A stretch of DNA of 64,000 nucleotides, taken from positions 1 through 64,000 of the forward strand of contig NZ_WWJT01000693.1 of the NCBI RefSeq assembly GCF_009865385.1. Reading direction: 5' to 3'. Shown here piece after piece: positions 24,994-33,108 of this stretch. Source of the stretch: Streptomyces sp. SID486 (GTDB taxonomy: Bacteria > Actinomycetota > Actinomycetes > Streptomycetales > Streptomycetaceae). The notes beneath the pieces are model-generated. The model saw nothing but the letters and a program-made list of their open reading frames with translations. It did no database searches and was not told the DNA's origin. Each line of letters begins with the position of its first letter. Positions within the stretch are counted from its first letter, which is position 1. The position numbers were made by a program, and so were the translations under genes.

Positions 24994-25359
24994 TCAGAGA
25001 TCAGTGCGGCGGGCCTCTCGCAGGTAGGCGTCGAGTGCCGCCTGCTGAGCGCTGAGCACGGCGATGCGGGCCGCGAGCCGATCGCGATGGCTCTGCACCT
25101 CGTGGAGGAACTCCGCGCACACCACATCGGTGCCGGCATCGGATCCGTCGGTGAGGCCGGGCAGGACTTCCCTGATCAGCCGCACGGGCAGCCCAGACTC
25201 CAGCAGTGAGCGGATGACGAGCACCTGGTCGATGGTGGACTGGCAGTAGTCACGGAACCCGTTGCTGAATCGGCCAGGGACGATCAAGCCCTCGTCCTCG
25301 TAGTGCCGCAACGATCGCGCACTCACGCCGCTGACTCTGGAAGCATCGCTGATCTTCAT
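24994..25359 (-). CDS. MerR-family transcriptional regulator
   Basis: The 121-residue protein begins MKISDASRVSGVSARSLRHYE, the MerR helix-turn-helix and wing, followed by the linking helix (DQVLVIRSLLESGLPVRLIREVL) and a C-terminal coiled-coil dimerisation helix. There is no metal-binding cysteine set, so it is not a classical metal sensor. It is more like the short MerR proteins that control redox or drug-responsive genes. Its ATG overlaps the stop of an upstream gene fragment (ATGA), and the quinone oxidoreductase follows 46 bases downstream. Confidence 0.88.
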   Translation of the reverse strand: MKISDASRVSGVSARSLRHYEDEGLIVPGRFSNGFRDYCQSTIDQVLVIRSLLESGLPVRLIREVLPGLTDGSDAGTDVVCAEFLHEVQSHRDRLAARIAVLSAQQAALDAYLREARRTDL

Positions 25360-25505
25360 ACACGCAGCCAACGTCCAAGGGCACGGCAGACTTCCGTCAC
25401 GCGCTGCGAGGAGTCGAAGACCTGCTCAGGCGTCAACAACCTCATGTCCCGCAACCACCCAGGCACTTCGTTCGGATCATCCAGTGCTGCGTAACATCGC
25501 CCCTC
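25356..25505 (-). pseudogene. C-terminal gene fragment coupled to the MerR gene
   Basis: A minus-strand frame without a good start codon encodes YAALDDPNEVPGWLRDM, LLTPEQVFDSSQRVTEV and CRALGRWLRV, ending in a TGA that overlaps the MerR ATG (ATGA). The amphipathic composition and the stop-start overlap look like the end of a real gene. The upstream part is replaced by the divergent small gene at 25527, so this appears to be a truncated remnant. A short protein from an internal GTG or ATG cannot be excluded. The family is not recognised. Confidence 0.4.
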
Positions 25506-25526
25506 AGGACCGGGGAGGCGTGAGAC

Positions 25527-25766
25527 GTGGGAATCTTCCGAAGGAAGCGCGGTGGGCAGTGGATGCCTCCGCCCGAGCTGGTTGCCGAGGCCGAGGCAAA
25601 TCCAGGGGGCTGGGTGTACGAGATCGACGGGAACATGGTCGATGATCCGAGGGGGGCTGTGCCCCCTGAGGCCATCATCGCGGCTTGGCAGGTAGACGCT
25701 CGCGGCCGGCTCTCGGGCGGCTACCAGGCAAATCCGAACTACCGACCTGGGGCGACAGGGCAGTAG
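25527..25766 (+). CDS. Small conserved-looking hypothetical protein
   Basis: The 79-residue product (GTG start after GGGGAGG) begins MGIFRRKRGGQW and contains PGGWVYEIDGNMV and VPPEAIIAAWQVDARGRL, a pattern seen in short Streptomyces proteins of unknown function. It is hydrophilic, with a basic N terminus and no membrane segment. It lies between a gene fragment and an IS5 remnant but appears intact. Confidence 0.65.
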   Translation: MGIFRRKRGGQWMPPPELVAEAEANPGGWVYEIDGNMVDDPRGAVPPEAIIAAWQVDARGRLSGGYQANPNYRPGATGQ

Positions 25767-25781
25767 CCCGTATGAGGCGAG

Positions 25782-26340
25782 GTGGTGCGGCCGTTTCATC
25801 CCGGTCGTCGGCTCGTTGGTCTGGTCGTGCCGTTGACTGACGCGCAGTGGGCGCGGATCGAGCCGTTGCTCCCGGACCGGACGCCGCGACGTCGCGACGG
25901 GGGTGGCCGGTGGAGGGATCACCGTGAGGTGATCGGTGCGATCGCCTGGAAGTTCCAGACGGGCTCGCAGTGGGCCCACCTTCCCGAGAAGTACGGGAAC
26001 TGGCGAGGCGTCTACAACCGGTTGCGGATGTGGGCCGTCGACGGCACCTGGGAGGGGGTGTTCACCGCGCTCATCGCGCAGGCCGACGCCGAGAAACAAC
26101 GCAACCGGGTCGTCTCGGTCGACTCGACCGTCGTGCGTGCCCACCAGCACGCGGCCGGAGCCCGCAAAAAAAGGGGCGACGACCGGCGAACCTGCGGACC
26201 ACGCCATCGGCGGATCCTGCGGGCCGGCTCACCACGAAGATCCACTTGGCCTCCGACGTCCACTGCCGGCCGCCGGCCTTCACGCTTACCGCTGGGCAGG
26301 CCGGTGACGCGCCACGCATGGGTAGGATCACGCTGCACGC
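25782..26340 (+). mobile_element. IS5-family transposase remnant, frameshifted and truncated
   Basis: The first part reads as an IS5-type transposase: LTDAQWARIEPLLPDRTP, FQTGSQWAHLPEKYGNWRGV, RLRMWAVDGTWE and VVSVDSTVVRAHQHAAGA with the first catalytic Asp. At an A7G4 run (26166-26176) the frame must change to continue with KKGATTGEPADHAIG. A second shift is needed near 26215 to read GRLTTKIHLASD and LTAGQAGDAP. Homology then stops and the second half of the catalytic domain is missing. The element is defective; the A7 run could be a mutated version of a natural frameshift site. Confidence 0.85.
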
Positions 26341-26400
26341 CGAGCGGACGGTTCGAGTCACGCCGCGCACGGCACAGGCGAAACATCGGGGGCGCATGCG

Positions 26401-27426
26401 ATGAGTACGCACGGCAATGGTCAGTGGGGTCCGGGCGGACCCGCTTACGGCCCCGGTGGACAGCCGGGCTCAGGTCCCGCCCCTCAGCCTTACCCCGGAG
26501 GCGGACCCCATCCGTACCCCGGCGGTCCCGGCGTGGGGCCCTACCCGCCGCAGCCCGCCCCCGTGCCGCCGCAGGGGTTTCCGGGACGTCCGCAGGGCTG
26601 GGGCCCGTACCCGTCACCACCGCACGGCGGTGGCCCGCAGCCTCCGTTCCCGCGACCGCTCCGGCCGCCGCTGACGCGCGGGCAGCGGATCCTCAAGTGC
26701 GTCTACAACCCGTTCTACGCAGCTCAGCGGGCCTTCCGCCCCTCGCGCCCGGACGCCGTCGAGGACCTGACGGTACGCAAGATCCAAATGTGGCGGACCG
26801 GGCTCGGTGCCGCCGCCTGGCTCGTGCTGGTCATGTCGTACAAGCCGGTCGACACCGCTAAGGGTGCCGACGCCGTGGCGAGCGACAAGTTCGACCAGAG
26901 CTGGACCAGCACACTCTTCCTCGTGTGTGCTTTCCCGTTCGTGATCGCCCTGTTCGCGTTCGCCGCGCAGGGCGCGCTGCGTCGGCTCTATCTGCGACGG
27001 TCCCTGAAGCCCTTCGGGGCGGTGGCGGCTCTGATGGGGTCCATGGCAACGTTCCCGCTCGCCGTCGCGCCCGACCCGGCGACCACTGGCTTCCGTGATG
27101 CCATCGGGATTCCCGGCATGGTCGTCCTCATCGTCCTCTGCACATGGTCGCTGGGATTCGCCTTGTACGGGATCGCACTCTGCCTCAACCACGTGTTCCG
27201 CACCGCCGATATCCACGAGGTGCTGCCGCCGGTTCTCGCCACCGTGCTGGCGTGGGTGATGGCCACCCTAGACGTGATCGATAACGCGAACGCCGAGGTT
27301 CCCGTCCTTGCCCGGGTCGTGTTTCTGCTCGGTGCTCCGGTGTCGGTGACGGTGTTGTCGTGCTGGGAGCTGTACCGGCTGCGGAAGTACCACAACCTGC
27401 CCCTGCGACAGGCCCTCGGCCGCTAG
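26401..27426 (+). CDS. Membrane protein with a Pro/Gly-rich cytoplasmic N terminus
   Basis: The 341-residue protein has a low-complexity Gly-Pro-Gln-Tyr N terminus of about 90 residues (repeats such as PYPGGG and PHPYPGG). A basic segment follows, then about six hydrophobic segments in the C-terminal two thirds (for example TLFLVCAFPFVIALFAFAA and the stretch after IPGMVVLIVL). This layout is common in actinobacterial membrane proteins of unknown function. The ATG at 26401 immediately follows the IS5 remnant, yet the gene looks intact. No enzymatic motif was seen. Confidence 0.75.
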   Translation: MSTHGNGQWGPGGPAYGPGGQPGSGPAPQPYPGGGPHPYPGGPGVGPYPPQPAPVPPQGFPGRPQGWGPYPSPPHGGGPQPPFPRPLRPPLTRGQRILKCVYNPFYAAQRAFRPSRPDAVEDLTVRKIQMWRTGLGAAAWLVLVMSYKPVDTAKGADAVASDKFDQSWTSTLFLVCAFPFVIALFAFAAQGALRRLYLRRSLKPFGAVAALMGSMATFPLAVAPDPATTGFRDAIGIPGMVVLIVLCTWSLGFALYGIALCLNHVFRTADIHEVLPPVLATVLAWVMATLDVIDNANAEVPVLARVVFLLGAPVSVTVLSCWELYRLRKYHNLPLRQALGR

Positions 27427-27471
27427 GGCCCGTCTTCGAAGATCGCTAGAGGACGGTTCTCCTCGGCGATT

Positions 27472-28242
27472 TTGGCGCCGTGGTGCCGCAGGTCACCGAA
27501 GATCGCGGAGGTGCTGCCGCTGCTCTACCTGCACGGCCTGTCCACTGGCGACTTCATGCCCGCGCTGGAGCAGTTCCTCGGCTCGGCCGCCGGCCTGTCG
27601 CCGGCCACCGTCACCCGCCTGACCGCCCAGTGGCAGACTGATCACGCCGTCTTCCAGGAGTGCGACCTGCCCGGCACCGACTACGTGTACGTGTGGGTAG
27701 ACGGCATCCACCTGCGCATCCGCCTGGACGAGGCCAGAGCCGCCGTCCTGGTGGTGATCGGGGTGCGCGCGGACGGCACCAAGGAACTGGTGGCCATGAC
27801 CGACGGCTACCGCGAGTCGTCCGAGGCATAGGCCGGCCCGCTGCGGGACTGCGCACGCCGCGGCATGCGCGCCCCGGTCCTGGCGGTCGGCGACGGCGCG
27901 CTCGGCTTCTGGAAGGCCCTGCGCGAGGTCTTCCCCGCCTCCCGCGAGCAGAGGTGCTGGGTTCATAAAACAGCCAACGTCCTCGATGCCCTGCCCAAGT
28001 CCGCGCAGCCGGCGGCGAAGAGGGCCCTGCACGAGATCTGCAACGCCGCGGACCGCGAACACGCCGGGCAGGCCATCAAGGCGTTCGCGAAGTTCTACGG
28101 GGCGAAGTTCCCCAAGGCCGTCAAGAAGATCACACCGGTGGCGCGCGGCGAACGTACCCCATCTCGCGTCGCACTCGTGCGGGCCGGGGCCCGCTTCGAG
28201 CGCGGCATACTCGTCGAACGTTCCGATCAGGAGGCAGCGTGA
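27472..28242 (+). pseudogene. IS256-family transposase remnant
   Basis: The translation matches the central part of IS256 transposases: LPLLYLHGLSTGDF, LEQFLGSAAGLSPATV and DYVYVWVDGIHLRIRL with the first catalytic Asp, then VGDGALGFWKAL and QRCWVHKTANVLDALPKS. An in-frame TAG at 27829 replaces the expected tryptophan codon in the segment SSEA*AGPLRDC. The 5' end is missing. Near 28132 a deletion fuses AVKKIT to the far C terminus (VALVRAGARFERG), removing the catalytic Glu. The copy is inactive. Its last bases supply the AGGAGG and overlap the start of the following GNAT gene. Confidence 0.9.
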
Positions 28243-28754
28243 TCACCCTCAAGCCCGAAACCATCCGCACCGACCGGTTGGCCTTGCTTCCGCTGCAGGT
28301 CGAGCACGCCGACGAGATGGCCGCGGTGCTGTCCGACTCCGGCCTGCACACCTTCACCGGCGGCACCCCGGACACCGCCCAGGATCTACGCGCCCGCTAC
28401 GAACGTCTGGTGGCCGGCTCCCCCCGCCTCGGTGAATCCTGGTGCAACTGGGTCGTCCAGCTCCGTGACGCCTCCTGCCTGGCCGGCTACGTCCAGGCGA
28501 CGGTCACCACTGACGACCGCGGTGCCGCTGCGGAGATCGCCTGGGTGACAGGCACCCCCTGGCAACGACGCCGCATCGCCACCGAAGCCGCCCAAGGACT
28601 CGTCGCCTGGCTCCGGAAACACCCGGTGCACACGGTCATCGCCCACATCCACCCCGACCACCAGGCATCCGCCGCCGTCGCCACCGCAGCCGGCCTCACC
28701 CCCACCGACCAGTCACACGACGGAGAGACCAGATGGCAGCTGACGATCAGCTGA
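28239..28754 (+). CDS. GNAT-family N-acetyltransferase
   Basis: The 171-residue protein has the RimJ/RimL-like GNAT form: TIRTDRLALLPLQVEHADEM at the start, GTPWQRRRIATEAAQGLVAW carrying the acetyl-CoA pyrophosphate-binding loop (Q/RxxGxG variant), and IAHIHPDHQASAAVATAAGL near the end. It is a soluble enzyme probably acetylating an amine or a protein N terminus. Its GTG overlaps the IS256 remnant stop (GTGA), and its AGGAGG lies within the transposon-derived sequence, so its expression may have been captured by the insertion. Confidence 0.82.
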   Translation: MITLKPETIRTDRLALLPLQVEHADEMAAVLSDSGLHTFTGGTPDTAQDLRARYERLVAGSPRLGESWCNWVVQLRDASCLAGYVQATVTTDDRGAAAEIAWVTGTPWQRRRIATEAAQGLVAWLRKHPVHTVIAHIHPDHQASAAVATAAGLTPTDQSHDGETRWQLTIS

Positions 28755-28945
28755 CCCCACACATCCACAGGTCTTGACGATTACTCAAAGACATAGGGGC
28801 ATCCTCCCGGCTCGGTGGGGCCGGGCCCGGCGTCGTGTGCTCGGCCCCCGGCACAGGTCGGACCGTGTGGTCGTGGGCGGACGGGGCAAGCGAGGGAGCG
28901 AAGGAGCAGAACACCTGCACGCCCCTCGAGAACTAGGAGACCGAG

Positions 28946-29188
28946 ATGGTCATCGGCGTCGTCATAGCCGCCTGCGTGGTCCTGGCCGTGCTGGCATTCC
29001 TGTTGCCGCGGCTTTCGCGTCACCCGCAGAACGGCGCCCAGCGTGGGCTCGGGGCCGGTGCGCGCGCCGGCTCGAAGGCACCCGGCATCCTCGGCCGCCT
29101 GCTGAGCAAGCCGTTCAGCTCCAGCTCGCGGGCGATGGGCCGCAGCGGTGCCGCCGGGCGACAGGCCCGCGGCCGTATGCCGTTCTGA
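28946..29188 (+). CDS. Small single-span membrane protein (DUF6411-like)
   Basis: The 80-residue protein begins with one hydrophobic helix (VIGVVIAACVVLAVLAFLLP) followed by a basic, serine-rich tail with SRAMGRSGAAGRQARG and MPF at the end. The pattern resembles the short Streptomyces family DUF6411, recalled rather than searched. The ATG follows TAGGAGAC at good distance. It is probably membrane-anchored with a cytoplasmic basic tail. Function unknown. Confidence 0.65.
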   Translation: MVIGVVIAACVVLAVLAFLLPRLSRHPQNGAQRGLGAGARAGSKAPGILGRLLSKPFSSSSRAMGRSGAAGRQARGRMPF

Positions 29189-29343
29189 ACGCACCGACGG
29201 AACCACAACGGAACCCGGCAGCGAAGTCCCACCGACCGCGACGCGCGGCACTCACGGTACTTCGGGCCGGCCCTCTGCCCGCTGTCTCCGGGGGAGTGGG
29301 GCCACGACCGGCGCCGGAACAACGCCCGCTAGTCTCCTGTCGT

Positions 29344-30186
29344 ATGACGATGCGGGGGCGACGGCTGGGGGCCGTCATCGGGGTGGCGGTGCTCGCGGCG
29401 GTCTGTGCCTCCGGTACGGAAGGCCCGCGACCCGTGCGCGATGCCTCGGACCTCGGCTCCCTCCCGGCGGACCGCTACACCACCACATCGCAGGACTACG
29501 AGCGAGCCCAGCGGGCGTCGGCGTTGCTGGTGCGGCAGTGCATGGCGCGGCGGGGCCATCCGGACTTCCCGCTCGACCCCCGCTATCCCACTGATCCCCT
29601 CGTGGCCACCGCCGTCGCCACCGACTACGGCGCGCTGGATCCCGCCGACGCCCGCCGCTGGGGTTACGGGTGGGATCCGGCGAAGTCTCCGGTCCGGCGG
29701 CCCGAGGGCCGCCGCATGACCGATGCCGAATACGCTGACATGCCCGCCTGCGGCACAGAGGCGGACCGGCGTCTGATGCGCGGTGTCGACGTCAGCCGGG
29801 ACTGGCTGTACGCGAGCACACGGGCCGTCGAGGTCGACAAGGCGGTGAAGCGGGACCCGCGCCTGCGAGCGGCCTGGGCCGTGTGGTCCCGCTGCGTGGC
29901 CGAAGACGGAGCGACCCGCTACCCCGACCCCGTCGCGGCGTACACGGACCCCGCCTGGCAGCGCGGCAGCGACGGCAACACCCGGCACACGCGGCGGGAA
30001 CGCGCCACCGCCGTCGCTGACGTCATGTGCAAGCGCCGCCACCGTACGGCCCAACTCTGGTACGCCGTACGGGCGCAGAAGCAAGCGGTGGACATCGCAC
30101 AGCACCGGGAGCGCTACGACGCCGGGCTGCGGGCGCTGCGGACGTACCGGGCCAACATCACCGAGGTGCTGCGGGAGCTCGGCTGA
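29344..30186 (+). CDS. Secreted or lipid-anchored hypothetical protein
   Basis: The 280-residue product starts at the ATG at 29344, giving an N-terminal signal sequence (TMRGRRLGAVIGVAVLAAV) followed by a cysteine, possibly a weak lipobox. The exported part is rich in charged residues and contains regularly spaced cysteines (RQCMARRGHPDFPL, MPACGTEADRRL, WSRCVAEDG, DVMCKRRH), suggesting disulphides. It resembles a widespread Streptomyces family with no known function. The C terminus overlaps the convergent glycosyltransferase gene by 29 bases. Confidence 0.65.
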   Translation: MTMRGRRLGAVIGVAVLAAVCASGTEGPRPVRDASDLGSLPADRYTTTSQDYERAQRASALLVRQCMARRGHPDFPLDPRYPTDPLVATAVATDYGALDPADARRWGYGWDPAKSPVRRPEGRRMTDAEYADMPACGTEADRRLMRGVDVSRDWLYASTRAVEVDKAVKRDPRLRAAWAVWSRCVAEDGATRYPDPVAAYTDPAWQRGSDGNTRHTRRERATAVADVMCKRRHRTAQLWYAVRAQKQAVDIAQHRERYDAGLRALRTYRANITEVLRELG

Positions 30187-31642
30187 CGAGCCGCCGACGC
30201 CCGCCCCGGGCGCGGCGCCGACCGGCGCGCAGACCGGCTCCGGCCGCGACGGCGAGGGCGGCCGCACCGTAGGCCCACGCCTGGAGGGGGAAGCCCGGCA
30301 GCAGCCGGCCCGCGAGGTAGAGGACGGTGCCGGCGAGTGTGAGGGAGAGCCACTCCCAGCGGCCGTCCAGAGCCACCAGGGCGATGACGAGCAGGGAGTA
30401 CCAGGGGTAGCCGGGCGACAGCAGGAGCAGCGCCGTACCGGTCAGCAGCAGGGCGCCGCGCCAGGGCCGGGCCGGGTCCCCGTGCCACCACACATGGAGG
30501 GCGGTCAGCCCCAGCAGCACCACGGCGGCCGGGGCGGCCGCCGCGTCCGGCAGCAGAAGACGCAGCAGGGCGAAGCGGCTGACGTGACCCGGTTCGTAGC
30601 CTTCTTCGTGGAGGTACCCCGGCAGGTATCCGAGGACGCCGGCGCCGGAGGCGATCACGTAGGGGAGATAGGCGAGCGCGACCGCCGTCACGGCGGACAC
30701 GACGACGCGCAGCACGGGTGCCGGACGGCGGCGCCCCGACAGGGCACCGGGCACCGCGAGAACGGGAAGTATCTTCACCGCGATCGCCGCCCCCAGCAGG
30801 CCGCCGCGGCGGACACCCGCCGTGGCGGTGCCGAGCGCGAGGACGGTGAGCAGCACGCCGAGAGTGTCGACATGCGCGTTGTCGACGGCTTCGAAGGCGA
30901 CGGCCGGGCACCAGGCCCACAGGGAGGCACGAGCCGGGGCCCGCGCCGGGTCCCCGCGTCGGCGCAGCACCGCCAGCAGCGCCAGGGTGGTGCCGAACGC
31001 CAGGACCGCACCGCCCACCTGCATCGGCTTGTGGCGGCTGCCCGGAGGGGAGACGCTGTGGACGGCCAGGTACCAGCCCTCGGCGACGGGCGGGTAGATG
31101 GTCGGGACGGTGGGCCGGTTGATGCGAACGCACAGGCCGCCGTCGGTGTGCGTCAGTCCCCAGCCCACGCAGGTCCCGTGGGCGGGGAACAGCCAGTCGT
31201 CGCGCAGCCGCGCCAGTTCGGGGGCGGCGGGCGGATGGGCGTAGGGGGAGATCCCCGCCGCCTGGACCCGGCCGTCCCAGGCGTAGCGGTACATGTCGTT
31301 ACTGGTACGGGGTGGCGCGGCCAGCCCGGCCAGCAGTACCGCGGCCGACCCGAGCAGGACGAGGACCGTCGCGGCGCGCGGGGCCAGCCCGCGCACGGCC
31401 CGGACGGCGATGGCGTACAGCGCCCAGGCCAGTGCGTATCCGACCAGCAGGCGGCCCGGGTGCTCCACGTTGTCGCCCGCGTGGAGGGTGGTGACCACGA
31501 CGGCGGTGAGGGCGGCGAGGAGCCCGGCCACGACGGCGGTGCGGGCCACCGGGGCGCTGCGCGCCTTCGCCGGCGGGGTGCTGCACGGCCGCCGCTCGGC
31601 GGGGTCCGGGCCCGGCCGGCGGGATGTGGTGGTGTCGGTCAT
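30158..31642 (-). CDS. GT87-like polyprenol-phosphate mannosyltransferase
   Basis: The 494-residue integral membrane protein has about 11-12 hydrophobic segments and the conserved loop SNDMYRYAWDGRVQAAG...SPYAHPP near residue 112, characteristic of GT87/DUF2029 glycosyltransferases of the GT-C fold. The acidic residues in that loop are the likely catalytic site for using decaprenyl-phospho-mannose or a similar lipid donor on the outer face of the membrane. In actinobacteria these enzymes elongate lipomannan-like glycolipids or glycosylate envelope components. It is divergent from the PPK2 gene. Confidence 0.8.
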   Translation of the reverse strand: MTDTTTSRRPGPDPAERRPCSTPPAKARSAPVARTAVVAGLLAALTAVVVTTLHAGDNVEHPGRLLVGYALAWALYAIAVRAVRGLAPRAATVLVLLGSAAVLLAGLAAPPRTSNDMYRYAWDGRVQAAGISPYAHPPAAPELARLRDDWLFPAHGTCVGWGLTHTDGGLCVRINRPTVPTIYPPVAEGWYLAVHSVSPPGSRHKPMQVGGAVLAFGTTLALLAVLRRRGDPARAPARASLWAWCPAVAFEAVDNAHVDTLGVLLTVLALGTATAGVRRGGLLGAAIAVKILPVLAVPGALSGRRRPAPVLRVVVSAVTAVALAYLPYVIASGAGVLGYLPGYLHEEGYEPGHVSRFALLRLLLPDAAAAPAAVVLLGLTALHVWWHGDPARPWRGALLLTGTALLLLSPGYPWYSLLVIALVALDGRWEWLSLTLAGTVLYLAGRLLPGFPLQAWAYGAAALAVAAGAGLRAGRRRARGGRRRLVSRAPAAPR

Positions 31643-31939
31643 GGCCGGGCAGGCCCTCCCTGGTCCGCGGGGCGCTCGCCGGTGACGGAGAGCTGTCGAT
31701 CACCTCCCTCACCTTACGAAGACGGACCGCGCACCACGGACCGGGCGTCCTTACGGAACCGTGACGTCCCCGGTGCGTGCGGGGTCCGTACCGCCCCGCG
31801 CGCCTTCGGCTCACCCGGGACAGCCGACGCGACCGCCCGCGATCGACGGTCACGGTCGCGGCACGGTCCGTGCATGCCGGGGATCACGGTTCACCGCCGT
31901 GCCGCGGGGCACTGGGGCAGGGAGCGAGAGGGGTGTGCC
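31643..31939. other. Divergent promoter region, GT87 / PPK2
   Basis: This 297-base gap should contain promoters for both neighbours. One GGTTCACCG sequence near 31888 resembles a single half of a PhoP (phosphate-regulon) box, but no convincing direct repeat of it was found. Confidence 0.4.
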
Positions 31940-32947
31940 GTGGTGAACGAGGGCGACGAGGGCACGGTGGGCGCGGACGGCGGCGAGGGCGGGGACGGTA
32001 CGGCCCAGAGGAGACTGCTGGAGGGACTGCGCGTCGACGAGCGGCGCCCGGAGCTGCCGGTCCTGCTGAACGCCGACGGCAGCCCCATAGAGACGTGGCG
32101 GGAGAACTACCCCTACGACCGCAAGATGCGCAGGGACGCCTACGAGCGGGACAAACGGGTCCTCCAGATCGAGCTGCTGAAGCTGCAGCGCTGGGTCAAG
32201 GAGACCGGGCAGCGCATCGTCGTCGTCTGCGAGGGGCGGGACGCGGCCGGCAAGGGCGGCACCATCCAGCGCTTCACCGAACGCCTCAACCCCCGTGGCG
32301 CCCGGGTGGTCGCCCTGGAGAAGCCCACCGAGCGCGAGGCCGGTCAGTGGTATTTCCAGCGCTACATCTCGCACCTGCCGGCTCGCGGGGAGATGGTCTT
32401 CTTCGACCGTTCCTGGTACAACCGGGCCGGCGTGGAGCGCGTCATGGGCTTCTGCACGGACGCCGAGTACCGGCACTTCCTGGAGCAGGCGCCGCTGTTC
32501 GAACGGCTGCTCACCGACGACGGCATCCTGCTGGTCAAGTTCTGGTTCTCCGTCTCCCGCACCGAGCAGCGCACCCGGTTCGCCATCCGGCAGGTCGACC
32601 CGGTACGCCGCTGGAAGCTCTCGCCGACGGATCTGGCCTCGCTCGACCGCTGGGACGACTACACGACCGCCAAGGTCGACATGTTCCGGGCCACGGACAC
32701 CACGCACGCGCCGTGGACGGTGGTGAAGAACAACGACAAGCGGCGTGGCCGCATCGAAGCCATGCGCAGCCTGCTCTACCGCTGCGACTACCCGGCCAAG
32801 GACGAGGAGGCGGTCGGCAAGCCCGATCCGCTGATCGTCGGAGCGGCGGACACCCTGCTGGAACCCGGCGAGGAGCAGACCGTCCTTTCCCCCACCCCGC
32901 TCGCCGGACACGGCGACGGCCCGGGCCTGCACCCCCGGCAGGGCTGA
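31940..32947 (+). CDS. ppk2: Polyphosphate kinase 2 family protein
   Basis: The protein of about 335 residues starts at a GTG at 31940 after GAGAGGGG. It has the PPK2 core: Walker A GRDAAGKGGT at about 99-108, Walker B FFDRSWYNRAG at about 154-164, and the lid region RRWKLSPTDL...RWDDYTTAK. Arginines in FSVSRTEQRTRF are also typical. PPK2 enzymes phosphorylate nucleoside diphosphates (or monophosphates) using polyphosphate. A single domain of this length fits class I, which works on NDPs. The N terminus of about 25 residues is Gly/Asp/Glu-rich. Cytoplasmic. Confidence 0.9.
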   Translation: MVNEGDEGTVGADGGEGGDGTAQRRLLEGLRVDERRPELPVLLNADGSPIETWRENYPYDRKMRRDAYERDKRVLQIELLKLQRWVKETGQRIVVVCEGRDAAGKGGTIQRFTERLNPRGARVVALEKPTEREAGQWYFQRYISHLPARGEMVFFDRSWYNRAGVERVMGFCTDAEYRHFLEQAPLFERLLTDDGILLVKFWFSVSRTEQRTRFAIRQVDPVRRWKLSPTDLASLDRWDDYTTAKVDMFRATDTTHAPWTVVKNNDKRRGRIEAMRSLLYRCDYPAKDEEAVGKPDPLIVGAADTLLEPGEEQTVLSPTPLAGHGDGPGLHPRQG

Positions 32948-33108
32948 ACCGGGAGCCCCGGCGGCCCGGTCTCGTAGGCCCGCCCCCAGCGGCCCGGTCC
33001 CGACGGCTCGGCGTCACCGGCCCGGACTGGGCGGCTCGGTGGTTCCTGAGGGGAAGGGTAACCACGACCGTCGACCCCCGGCCCACGCCCCCTCGGGACC
33101 ATCGCTCC

